From NCBI RefSeq assembly GCF_016741815.1, contig NZ_JAERRJ010000002.1, positions 744,001 to 808,000 on the forward strand: DNA of 64,000 nucleotides, written 5' to 3'. The stretch comes from Nocardia acididurans. GTDB taxonomy: Bacteria > Actinomycetota > Actinomycetes > Mycobacteriales > Mycobacteriaceae. Positions within the stretch are counted from its first letter, which is position 1, and every line of letters starts with the position of its first letter. The notes beneath the pieces are model-generated. The model was not told the DNA's origin and did not search any database. It saw nothing but the letters and a program-made list of their open reading frames with translations. Shown one piece after another: positions 54,426 through 62,182 of the stretch. The position numbers and the translations under genes are program-made.

Positions 54426-54842
54426 TTACTGTGCGGGGGCGAGCTGCTGCATGATGGCGGCCATATCGAGCCAGACCTGCTCGCGGCTCATGCGGCCGTC
54501 TTTCAGATCGCAGACGTGCAGGATCCGGAAGTCGACGGGGCGGTTGCCGCCGGGGATGCCCAGGAACATGCCGGTTGCCCGGCCGTACCAATGGGATTCG
54601 TCGACGAAGAAATCCGCACCGTAGTAACGGCGGGTGGTCTCCAGCTTCTCCTCGGTGAGGCCGTCGAAGAGCTCGAGGTAGCGCTGCACGATGGCCTCGC
54701 GGTCGGTGAGCACCCCCCGCGGGTCACCGACCACCTCGTGCTCGACGCCCTCGGCGAGGGTATCCATGATGGCTTTCACATCCTTGTCGTGCTCGGCGGC
54801 TGCGTGCCGGGCGAACAAGGCGTCTATCTCGTCCCTAGTCAT
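54426..54842 (-). CDS. SnoaL-like / NTF2-fold protein
   Basis: A 138-residue protein with the SnoaL-like pattern: DALFARHAAAEHDKDVKAIMDTLAEGVEHEVVGD, then RYLELFDGLTEEK, YYGADFFVDESHWYGRATG and VCDLKDGRMSREQVWLD. It is divergent from a TetR gene and shares its operator region, so it is likely the repressed target. ATG at 54842. Confidence 0.82.
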   Translation of the reverse strand: MTRDEIDALFARHAAAEHDKDVKAIMDTLAEGVEHEVVGDPRGVLTDREAIVQRYLELFDGLTEEKLETTRRYYGADFFVDESHWYGRATGMFLGIPGGNRPVDFRILHVCDLKDGRMSREQVWLDMAAIMQQLAPAQ

Positions 54843-54858
54843 GATGACTTCCTCCTTT

Positions 54859-54898
54859 TCACGAGACAGTGCTATCTTCGTGAGATGAGTGTCTCACG
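54859..54898. promoter_or_regulatory. TetR operator cluster overlapping the tetR start
   Basis: CGTGAGA-N6-TCTCACG (54879-54898) is a perfect inverted repeat over the tetR start codon (54885-54887). A second pair, TCACGA (54859-54864) and TCGTGA (54878-54883), lies next to it. Both suit control of the divergent SnoaL-like gene and of tetR itself. Confidence 0.65.
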
Positions 54899-55532
54899 TC
54901 AAGAGAAATTTCTCACGAGTGGTCGTCAGAATCAGAAGCAGAGAACCCGTGAGGCACTCCTGGACGCGGCGGTGAACCTGGCCCGCGACGGGCGCTCCCC
55001 CTCCATCGCCGAGGTCGCCGACGCGGCGCGCGTGTCACCGGCCACCGCGTATCGGTACTTCCCCAACACCGGTTCGCTGTGGGCCGATGTGGCCAGCAGG
55101 CAGATCACCCACTCCCGCGAATACCCGGACCTGCTCGAATCCCTGTCCGGCACAGCCGAAGAACGCATGGACACCGTCGTCCGGACCACCGCCGACATGC
55201 AGCTCGCGGACGAAACCGTCTGGCGCACACTGCTGCGCGCCGCACTCGACCAATGGTTCGATCAGCTGGAGGTTCCCGAAGCCGACCGAGTACCGGTGCG
55301 GGGGAACACCCGGCTGGAGATGGCGCGAATCGCCGTCTCCCCCTTGGCCGATCGACTATCCCCCGAACAGCTGGACCGGCTGACCCACGCGCTCACCATG
55401 GTGTACGGGATGGAGGCCATCGTCACCGCACGCGATACCTGCGGCCTGGACGCCGAAACCACCACCGAGACCATGAGCTGGGCGGCGCGGGCACTCATTC
55501 GCGCGGCACTCGCCGAGGCCGACCAGCTCTGA
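54885..55532 (+). CDS. TetR-family regulator
   Basis: A 215-residue repressor. REALLDAAVNLARDGRSPSIAEVADAARVSPATAYRYFPNTGSLWADVASRQ is the helix-turn-helix domain. The C-terminal part has TTETMSWAARALIRAAL. The ATG at 54885 lies inside the operator; earlier in-frame starts would cut the divergent gene. It is likely the repressor of the SnoaL-like gene at 54426. Confidence 0.88.
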   Translation: MSVSRQEKFLTSGRQNQKQRTREALLDAAVNLARDGRSPSIAEVADAARVSPATAYRYFPNTGSLWADVASRQITHSREYPDLLESLSGTAEERMDTVVRTTADMQLADETVWRTLLRAALDQWFDQLEVPEADRVPVRGNTRLEMARIAVSPLADRLSPEQLDRLTHALTMVYGMEAIVTARDTCGLDAETTTETMSWAARALIRAALAEADQL

Positions 55533-55986
55533 CCACCATTCCCGCCGCCAGCAGGGTATAGGCGGTGATGATCAGGATCCGCACCCAGTTGGTGTCCATA
55601 TAGCGGACATAGGATTCGTGCGGGCTGCCGTCCGCACGCCACACCGATCCGGCGGCGCGAACCTCCTCGGCCCAGCTGCCCCACAACCAGATTCGCGATA
55701 CGAACACCGAAAGCTGCAGCAGCAGAGTGGTTCCGATCAGCCACGGCGCAACGCCGCGCGGGCGCAGCCAGAGCAGCAGCATCGAGCCGACGACCCCCAG
55801 CACACCGGCGGGGATGACGGTCAGATCCGACAGGCGCTCATAGCCGGAGTCGAAGTCGGCCATCCGCGCGGGATCGACGAAACGCAGTGCGCGATGGTGC
55901 ATATGCGTCATCCACGCCAGACCCGCGGCGAACGCGCCCGCGGTCGCCGTCAGCACCAGTACGGGAAAAGCCCAGCGGTCCTTCAT
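55495..55986 (-). CDS. Four-helix membrane protein (DUF1772-like)
   Basis: A 163-residue membrane protein with four predicted helices near 8-28, 55-75, 78-100 and 135-155. FVDPARMADFDSGYERLSDLTVIPAGVLG and a long polar loop (RAAGSVWRADGSPHESYVRYMDTNWVRI) recall DUF1772/anthrone-oxygenase-like proteins by shape, but not firmly. The ATG at 55986 follows GAGGT. It overlaps the TetR gene 3' end by 38 bp (convergent). Confidence 0.7.
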   Translation of the reverse strand: MKDRWAFPVLVLTATAGAFAAGLAWMTHMHHRALRFVDPARMADFDSGYERLSDLTVIPAGVLGVVGSMLLLWLRPRGVAPWLIGTTLLLQLSVFVSRIWLWGSWAEEVRAAGSVWRADGSPHESYVRYMDTNWVRILIITAYTLLAAGMVVRAGRPRRVPRE

Positions 55987-56060
55987 GGATACCTCACCGA
56001 GTCGTCGAGCCACTGCCCGCAACTCTGGCAGCGCCGACCGGATGAGACATCCCGCCGCAG

Positions 56061-56103
56061 CACGAATCGGGCGTACTCCCGTGGGAGTACGCCCCGATTC
56101 GTG
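56061..56103. terminator. Strong hairpin terminator downstream of recN
   Basis: CACGAATCGGGCGTACTCCC pairs with the 21 bases at 56083-56103 with one bulged C and a 2-nt loop. It lies 12 bp past the recN stop and also ends the convergent membrane-protein gene. Confidence 0.85.
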
Positions 56104-56114
56104 CGAGCGGCGGA

Positions 56115-57887
56115 TCAGCTTGCGGCCGAAACCTTCTCGGCGTGCGCGGTGGTGAGCAGCTCCCAGGCGTGCGCGCGACCGGTCTCGGTATCGCCCATAC
56201 CCGCGAGCATGCGGGCCAGCTCGATGATGCGCTCGTCCTGGGTGAGAGCGCGGACACCGGAGTTGACGCCCTTGCCGTCGTCCACCTTGTCCACCACCAG
56301 ATGCGTATCGGCGAAGGCGGCCACCTGCGGCAGGTGCGTCACCACGATCACCTGGTGGGTGCGCGCCAAACGGGCCAGGCGGCGGCCGATCTCGACGGCG
56401 GCGCGACCGCCGACACCGGCGTCCACCTCGTCGAAGACCATGGTGGTGCCGTGCTCGGAGCTCGCCAGCACGACCTCGAGGGCGAGCATGATGCGGGAGA
56501 GCTCACCACCGGAAGCGCTCTTGCTCAACGGCAGCGGCTGCGCGCCGGAATGCGCGGCCAGGCGGAATTCCACATCGTCCACGCCGGTGGACCCCGCGTG
56601 CAGTTCCTTGCCGTCGATGGTGAGCGGCGCGGAATCCTGGACGCCCGCGAGCATCGGACCCACCACGACCTCGAGCCGCGCCCGGCCCATGGCCAGACCG
56701 CCGAGTTCGGCGCTCACCGCCGCGGCGAGCTTGCCGGCGGCCTTGGTGCGGGCCGCCGTCAGCTTGCGGGCGGTTTCACGGACCTTCTCCGCGCTCGTCT
56801 CGACCTCGGCGGACAGCGCGGCCAGCGCCTCCTCGGAGACGTCGAGGGAGGCCAGGCGGGTGCGGGCCTCGTCGGCCCACTTGATGACGCCGTCGATATC
56901 GGGTGCGTACTTGCGGGTGAGCGTCTTCAGCTCGGCCTGGCGGGTGAGCATGGACTCCAGCGCGCCCGGATCGGACGGCAGATCCGAAAGGTAGGAGCTG
57001 AGCTCGGTGGTCAGGTCGACCACGACCGAGATGGCATCGCCCAGGCGCGGGCCGAGGGCGGTCAGCGCGGGGTCGTCGGAGGCTTCGATGCGGGCGCGGG
57101 CGGTGCCGAGCAGATCCAGCGCGCCGGAATTCTCACCCGGGTTGTCCGCGGGGCCGGCCAGTGCGTCATGGGCCGTCGACGCGGCCTCACGCAGCGAATC
57201 CAGATCGGACAACCGGCGCACTTCGGCGACGAGGTGTTCGTCCTCACCGGGTTCCGGTGCGACGGCGTCGATCTCGTTGAGCGACTGGGTGAGATGGTCG
57301 GCTTCCAGCGCCAGCTCCCGGCTGCGGGCGGTGCGCTCGAGCAGCTGATTGCGGGCATCGAGCCAGGTCTTGCGCGCCTTCTGATATTTGCGCAGCAGCG
57401 AATCGACACTGTCCGAAGCGAATTGGTCCAGCGCGTGCAGCTGCTGGTCCGGGCGCTGCAGGCGCAGCTGATCGTTCTGACCGTGCACGGTGAGCAGCGG
57501 GGTCGTGAAATCGCCCAGGACCGAGGCGGGCACGCTGCGACCGCCCAGATGCGCGCGGGAACGACCGTCGCTGCCGACGGTGCGCACGGCGATGATGCTG
57601 CCGTCGTCATCGGGTTCGCCGCCGGTGGATTCGAGCACCCCTTCGGCCTCGTTGCGGGCGCTGTCGTGCACCTCGGCGGTGGTGAAGCGGCCCTCCACCA
57701 CCGCACGCTGCGCCCCGAGCCGCACCCGGCCCGGATCGGCGCGGGCGCCACTGAGCAGGTGCAGGCTCGTCACCACCATGGTCTTGCCCGCACCGGTCTC
57801 ACCGGTCAACACAGTCAAACCTTCATGGAATTGCGCGGTGGCGGTGGAAATTACGCCCAGCCCGTCAATCCTGATCTCTGTCAGCAC
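56115..57887 (-). CDS. recN: DNA repair protein RecN
   Basis: A 590-residue SMC-like repair ATPase. [11 protein letters not shown] is Walker [19 protein letters not shown] the signature, and [16 protein letters not shown] Walker B. The middle is a coiled coil. The start is GTG at 57887, which overlaps the nadK end by 23 bp. RecN helps double-strand break repair. Confidence 0.95.
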   Translation of the reverse strand: MLTEIRIDGLGVISTATAQFHEGLTVLTGETGAGKTMVVTSLHLLSGARADPGRVRLGAQRAVVEGRFTTAEVHDSARNEAEGVLESTGGEPDDDGSIIAVRTVGSDGRSRAHLGGRSVPASVLGDFTTPLLTVHGQNDQLRLQRPDQQLHALDQFASDSVDSLLRKYQKARKTWLDARNQLLERTARSRELALEADHLTQSLNEIDAVAPEPGEDEHLVAEVRRLSDLDSLREAASTAHDALAGPADNPGENSGALDLLGTARARIEASDDPALTALGPRLGDAISVVVDLTTELSSYLSDLPSDPGALESMLTRQAELKTLTRKYAPDIDGVIKWADEARTRLASLDVSEEALAALSAEVETSAEKVRETARKLTAARTKAAGKLAAAVSAELGGLAMGRARLEVVVGPMLAGVQDSAPLTIDGKELHAGSTGVDDVEFRLAAHSGAQPLPLSKSASGGELSRIMLALEVVLASSEHGTTMVFDEVDAGVGGRAAVEIGRRLARLARTHQVIVVTHLPQVAAFADTHLVVDKVDDGKGVNSGVRALTQDERIIELARMLAGMGDTETGRAHAWELLTTAHAEKVSAAS

Positions 57888-58869
57888 TCGTGCTCTCCAT
57901 CCGCCGTCGGCCTCGCCAGCCTGTCACGGGTAACTGGAATTTGCGCACCATCCGATCGGCGAACGGTGCGGAGTCTAGTCGTACCCAGCGCACCGGTTCG
58001 GTCCCGCGGACCGCTTCGACCCGGCCGCCCCGCGGCAGTGCGAGGGTGCGTCGGCCGTCGAGGAAAACTATCGCATCGTGGCCCGTGGCAACGGTTTCCA
58101 CCGCGATCAGCGAATCAGGGCTGGTCACGAGGGGTCGTGCGAACAGGGCATGGGCATTGCTCGGAATCACCAGCAGGGCTTCGAGTTCCGGCCACACCAC
58201 CGGGCCGCCCGCCGAGAAGGCATAGGCGGTGGAGCCGGTGGGAGTGGCGATCAACACGCCGTCACAGCCGAAGGAGGAGACCGGACGGCCGTCGACCTCC
58301 AGCACCACCTCCAGAACGCCCATGCGCGTGGCGTTCTCGATACTGGCCTCGTTGAGCGCCCAGCCGCGTTCCACCACCACATCGTCGACCTGCACGCAGA
58401 CATCGATGGTCATACGCTCTTCCAGGGTGTAGTCGCGGCGGACCACCTGGGACAGCGCGTCATCGAGATGCTCCACCTCGGCCTCGGTGAGAAAACCGAT
58501 GCGGCCCAGGTTGATTCCCAGCACCGGCACGGACGCGTCGCGGGCCAGTTCGGCCGCGCGCAGGAAGGTGCCGTCACCGCCGAGGGCGAGGACCATCTCA
58601 CAGCCCACCGCCGCACCGGGACCGTGCTCCATCACCCGCACCGGGTATCCGTCGGCCTCGCCGGCGTCATCCAGATCGAAACGGGTGCTGTACGCCTCGT
58701 CCTCGAGGACGCGCAGCCCGATACCGGCCTCGTCGAAGATCTTGGCCACCCGATGCGCGGTCTCGGTGATCTCCGACCGACCCGGATGCGCGACCAGCAG
58801 AATCTCGCGGGCCCGCCGTTCGGCCTGCCCGCCGCCGAGCGCAGTCCACTCGCTCTCAGGCGCGTTCAC
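57865..58869 (-). CDS. nadK: NAD kinase
   Basis: A 334-residue kinase that makes [18 protein letters not shown] has the GGDGT catalytic motif; [12 protein letters not shown] and [15 protein letters not shown] (NE motif) bind NAD, and [18 protein letters not shown] is the conserved strand turn. The GTG start at 58869 overlaps the tlyA stop by 4 bp. Order tlyA-nadK-recN matches mycobacteria. Confidence 0.96.
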   Translation of the reverse strand: MNAPESEWTALGGGQAERRAREILLVAHPGRSEITETAHRVAKIFDEAGIGLRVLEDEAYSTRFDLDDAGEADGYPVRVMEHGPGAAVGCEMVLALGGDGTFLRAAELARDASVPVLGINLGRIGFLTEAEVEHLDDALSQVVRRDYTLEERMTIDVCVQVDDVVVERGWALNEASIENATRMGVLEVVLEVDGRPVSSFGCDGVLIATPTGSTAYAFSAGGPVVWPELEALLVIPSNAHALFARPLVTSPDSLIAVETVATGHDAIVFLDGRRTLALPRGGRVEAVRGTEPVRWVRLDSAPFADRMVRKFQLPVTGWRGRRRMESTSADRDQD

Positions 58870-59795
58870 TGCGGACCCTCCTCCACCGCGCGTTCGATCA
58901 GCGCCGCAACCCGCGCTTGTTCATTCGCATCGTAGGCGTACTCGGTGACAGGTTCACCGCCCACCGCCTCGAGCACCACCCCGGCGGGCGACGCGGGCGC
59001 GCCACCGTCGGCGGTGTGCGGCTCCGCACCGGCCGCCGGATTCGCGACTTTCCGCAGCCACAGGAAGAATTCGACATTCCCCGACGGACCGGGCAGCGGA
59101 CTGGCGACCGCGCCGAGCGTGCGCAGCCCCTGCCGGGCCGCGGCCGCCGCGACATCGCGCACCGCCTCGGCCCGCAGCGCCGGATCCCGCACCACGCCAC
59201 CGGATCCCAGCCGCTCCTTGCCGACCTCGAATTGCGGCTTCACCATCGGCAGCAGATCGGCGCCCGGCAGACAGCAGGACGCGAGCGCGGGCAGCACCAG
59301 GCCCAGGCCGATGAAGGACAGGTCCGCGACCACCAATTCGACTGGGCCGTCGATGAGTTCGGGCGTCAGCGCGCGGACGTTCGTCCGATCGAGCACGTGG
59401 ACGCGCTCATCGTTCTGTAGTCGCCAGATCAACTGCCCGTAGCCGACATCCGCGGCCACGACCTCCTTCGCGCCCCTGGACAGCAGCACATCGGTGAAAC
59501 CGCCGGTCGACGCGCCCGCATCCAGGCAGCGCCTGCCCGCGACGGTCACCCCCTGCGGCTCGAACGCCTCGAGCGCGCCCAACAGCTTGTGCGCTCCCCG
59601 CGAGGCCCACTGCACCTCGTCGGGTTCATCCCGCACCAGCAGCGGCGTACCCGTCTCGACCCCCGTGGCCGGTTTGGTGGCCACAGCTCCATTGATGAGG
59701 ACACGGCCCGCGGAGATCAGCTCGACCGCATGCTCCCGCGATCGCGCCAACCCGCGGCGAACCAGTTCCGCGTCCACCCGTGCGCGCCTGGCCAC
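58866..59795 (-). CDS. tlyA: TlyA family rRNA (cytidine-2'-O)-methyltransferase
   Basis: A 309-residue enzyme that methylates 16S and 23S rRNA; loss gives capreomycin resistance in mycobacteria. An S4 domain ([33 protein letters not shown]) is followed by the SAM domain: [50 protein letters not shown] start at 59795 lies one base past the upstream stop (TGA-G-GTG). Earlier in-frame starts have no family match. Confidence 0.93.
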   Translation of the reverse strand: MARRARVDAELVRRGLARSREHAVELISAGRVLINGAVATKPATGVETGTPLLVRDEPDEVQWASRGAHKLLGALEAFEPQGVTVAGRRCLDAGASTGGFTDVLLSRGAKEVVAADVGYGQLIWRLQNDERVHVLDRTNVRALTPELIDGPVELVVADLSFIGLGLVLPALASCCLPGADLLPMVKPQFEVGKERLGSGGVVRDPALRAEAVRDVAAAAARQGLRTLGAVASPLPGPSGNVEFFLWLRKVANPAAGAEPHTADGGAPASPAGVVLEAVGGEPVTEYAYDANEQARVAALIERAVEEGPQ

Positions 59796-59796
59796 C

Positions 59797-60075
59797 TCAG
59801 ATCTTGTCCACCGTTGCCAGGCCCTGCACCAGCACATCGTGCGCCTGCTCCAGGATCCGGGCCCGCCGCACGATATCCGTGCCATCGGACACCGAATCCC
59901 GCGCGCCCGCCGCCAATTCGGCCAGCAACGCATCGACATCCGCCCTGATCCGCTCCGGATCGGCGAACTCCTGATTCGCACCCGCGAAATGCTGCCCCGG
60001 CATCGGAACCCCGGGACGGGGTCCCGGTACAGGTCCCTGTGCGGGCATAGGCGGGCGAGGCGTCGGCATATTCAT
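59797..60075 (-). CDS. Small conserved protein (Rv1693-like)
   Basis: A 92-residue protein between tlyA and the phosphatase. A Pro/Met/Gly-rich leader precedes a helical part (ERIRADVDALLAELAAGARDSV, RRARILEQAHDVLVQGLATVDKI). The layout matches the small Rv1693 in mycobacteria. Function unknown. The ATG at 60075 gives MNMPTPRP. It is divergent from the methyltransferase at 60209. Confidence 0.75.
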   Translation of the reverse strand: MNMPTPRPPMPAQGPVPGPRPGVPMPGQHFAGANQEFADPERIRADVDALLAELAAGARDSVSDGTDIVRRARILEQAHDVLVQGLATVDKI

Positions 60076-60208
60076 CGTGGCGACAACGCTACCCGAACTC
60101 GCATTCGAACACACGTACCGTCCCGCCCACGAATACGGCCATCGGTCACCCGGTCAGCGCGCCGTGTTGCCGGAAAAGAACTTGCCCCGGTGTGCCAGCA
60201 TCGAGCAA

Positions 60209-60964
60209 ATGGACCGCAACTTCGAGGACCTGGTGGCCGAAGCGGCCGCGGCAGCAGTGGACGGATGGGATTTCAGCTGGCTGGACGGCCGCGCCAGCGA
60301 AGAACGACCCTCCTGGGGCTACCAGCGGCAGCAGGCGCGACGGCTCGCGACGGCACAGGCCGCGCTCGACATCCAGACCGGGGGCGGCGAAGTACTGGCC
60401 GAAGCCGAGGTGCTGCCGCCGACCATGGTCGCCACCGAGTCATGGCCGCCGAATATCGCCAAGGCGACGCGACTGCTGCATCCGCGCGGGGCAGTCGTGG
60501 TGGCCGATCCGGACGAACCGCCGCTGCCGTTCGGGGACTCAGCCTTCGATCTCGTCACGAGCCGGCATCCCGTCACCATCTGGTGGGACGAGATCGCCCG
60601 CGTACTGCGGCCCGGCGGCACCTACTTCGCCCAGCATGTCGGACCCGCCAGCGTTTTCGAGCTCGTCGAATACTTCCTCGGACCGCAACCGGAGGCACGC
60701 AGGGGACGCGATCCCGAGGTCGAGGCGGCCGGGGCGCGCGCGGCCGGACTCGAACTCGTGCAGGTGCTGCCCGAACGGCTGCGGATGGAATTCCACGACA
60801 TCGGCGCGGTCGTGTACTTCCTGCGCAAGGTCATCTGGATGGTGCCCGGCTTCACCGTCGAGGGATACCGGGACCGGCTGTTCGACCTGCACTGTGAGAT
60901 CGCCCGGAGCGGATCGTTCGTAGCGCATTCCAGCCGTACGCTTTTCGAAGCGCGAAAACCGTAA
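60209..60964 (+). CDS. SAM-dependent methyltransferase
   Basis: A 251-residue class I methyltransferase. The usual SAM motif is weak; VVVADPDEPPLPFGDSAFDLVTSRHPVTIWWDEIARVLRPGGTYFAQHVG gives motifs II-IV. The ATG at 60209 starts DRNFEDLVAEAAAAAVDGWDFSWLDGR. It interrupts the mycobacterial gene order between the Rv1693-like and Rv1692-like genes and is on the opposite strand, so it is likely an insertion in this lineage. Confidence 0.8.
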   Translation: MDRNFEDLVAEAAAAAVDGWDFSWLDGRASEERPSWGYQRQQARRLATAQAALDIQTGGGEVLAEAEVLPPTMVATESWPPNIAKATRLLHPRGAVVVADPDEPPLPFGDSAFDLVTSRHPVTIWWDEIARVLRPGGTYFAQHVGPASVFELVEYFLGPQPEARRGRDPEVEAAGARAAGLELVQVLPERLRMEFHDIGAVVYFLRKVIWMVPGFTVEGYRDRLFDLHCEIARSGSFVAHSSRTLFEARKP

Positions 60965-61129
60965 CCTGCCTTCGGCACGACGAGACCACGACCGACGGAC
61001 TGGCCGCGGCGCTCACCTCGAATCTGTCCGCTGCCTGCGGACATGTTCGCGGCCGGGCTGATCCTGCTGGTTCGATACCAGGCGCGGCACGAGTGTGGGA
61101 CCGAGCGAACCCGCACCGGCCCAGACGAT

Positions 61130-62041
61130 CTAGTCGTCGGCGGCCGGCGGGGCCGAGACGGGGATCGCGCGGCCGGGATGCTCGCGCAGGCGGGCGGCGA
61201 TCTCGGCGGCGATGTCCTGTGCGTCCGCGGGGATCGGAGCCGTGTCGGCGACCGGATGATTCAGGGCGTCAAGGGAATCCGAGACATAGGTGGGGAGGCG
61301 GTCCGCGGGCTGGGTGCGGAGATCCTCCAGGGTGCTCACGCCGGTGAGAACCATGAGCGACTCCAGGCCCACCGTGTGCGCGCCGTCGATATCGGTGTTC
61401 AGGCGATCGCCGACGACCAGGGCGGAACGGGTCTTCGCGCGGGTCAGGGCATCTTCCATCAACGGGGCGAACGGCTTTCCCGCCACAATGGGCTCACGGT
61501 CCGACGCGGTGCGCAGGGCGGCCACCATGGAACCGTTGCCGGGCGCGAGACCGCGCTCGTTGGGCAGGGTCGCATCGGTATTGGCCGCCACCCACACCGC
61601 GCCCGCACGCAGGGCGTAGGCGGCCTCCGCCAGATCCGCCCAGGCGGTATTCGGGTTGTGGCCCTGGACGACACCCGCCGGGGCGATGCCGTTGAAGCGG
61701 CGGATGGCCTGCAGGCCAACGCATTCGATCTCGGCGACGAGGTCGTCGGTGCCGACCACCAGGACCGCCGAGCCCGGCGAGAGCTCGGCCGCGAGCAGGT
61801 GCGCGGCAGCCTGTGCGCTGGTCACCACCTCGTCCTCGGTGGCGGCGAAACCGAGATCCCGGAGATGGCCGGCGACGCCGAGCGCCGAACGGCTCGCATT
61901 GTTGGTGACGTACACCAGCCGCTGCGCATCCTCGGGAGCACCCGAAAGCGCCTCCGGCGCACCGGGAATCACCTCGTGGCCACGGAACAGGGTGCCATCG
62001 AGATCCAGCAGCAGTGCGTCGAACCGACTCCTCAGCCGCAT
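61130..62041 (-). CDS. HAD-IIA phosphatase (glycerol-3-phosphate phosphatase-like)
   Basis: A 303-residue HAD hydrolase. LLLDLDGTLFRG is motif I with Asp nucleophile, VYVTNNASRS motif II, AGKPFAPLMEDAL motif III, and VVGDRLNTDIDGAHTVGL motif IV. Rv1692, its mycobacterial counterpart, dephosphorylates glycerol 3-phosphate. The ATG at 62041 is chosen because GAGAGGGG lies 8 nt upstream; a GTG at 62047 is in frame. Confidence 0.9.
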   Translation of the reverse strand: MRLRSRFDALLLDLDGTLFRGHEVIPGAPEALSGAPEDAQRLVYVTNNASRSALGVAGHLRDLGFAATEDEVVTSAQAAAHLLAAELSPGSAVLVVGTDDLVAEIECVGLQAIRRFNGIAPAGVVQGHNPNTAWADLAEAAYALRAGAVWVAANTDATLPNERGLAPGNGSMVAALRTASDREPIVAGKPFAPLMEDALTRAKTRSALVVGDRLNTDIDGAHTVGLESLMVLTGVSTLEDLRTQPADRLPTYVSDSLDALNHPVADTAPIPADAQDIAAEIAARLREHPGRAIPVSAPPAADD

Positions 62042-62102
62042 GAGCACGCCCCTCTCACAACTCGTCGAATCCGCCGATGATCTCGCACCGACGAGTCCGA
62101 AA

Positions 62103-62130
62103 GGTGTCGGACCGATACCGGCCCGACACC
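62103..62130. terminator. Hairpin downstream of the TPR-protein gene
   Basis: GGTGTCGG and CCGACACC form a perfect 8-bp stem with a 12-nt loop between the TPR gene stop and the phosphatase start. It likely ends the TPR-protein transcript. Confidence 0.5.
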
Positions 62131-62182
62131 GATTGACTCCGATTACCCTGCCTCGCAGCCGAATCCACGGCCACTCGCAGTC

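Noticed and set aside
56142-58355. 737-residue plus-strand open frame
   Set aside because: Antisense to recN and nadK, both with intact motifs.
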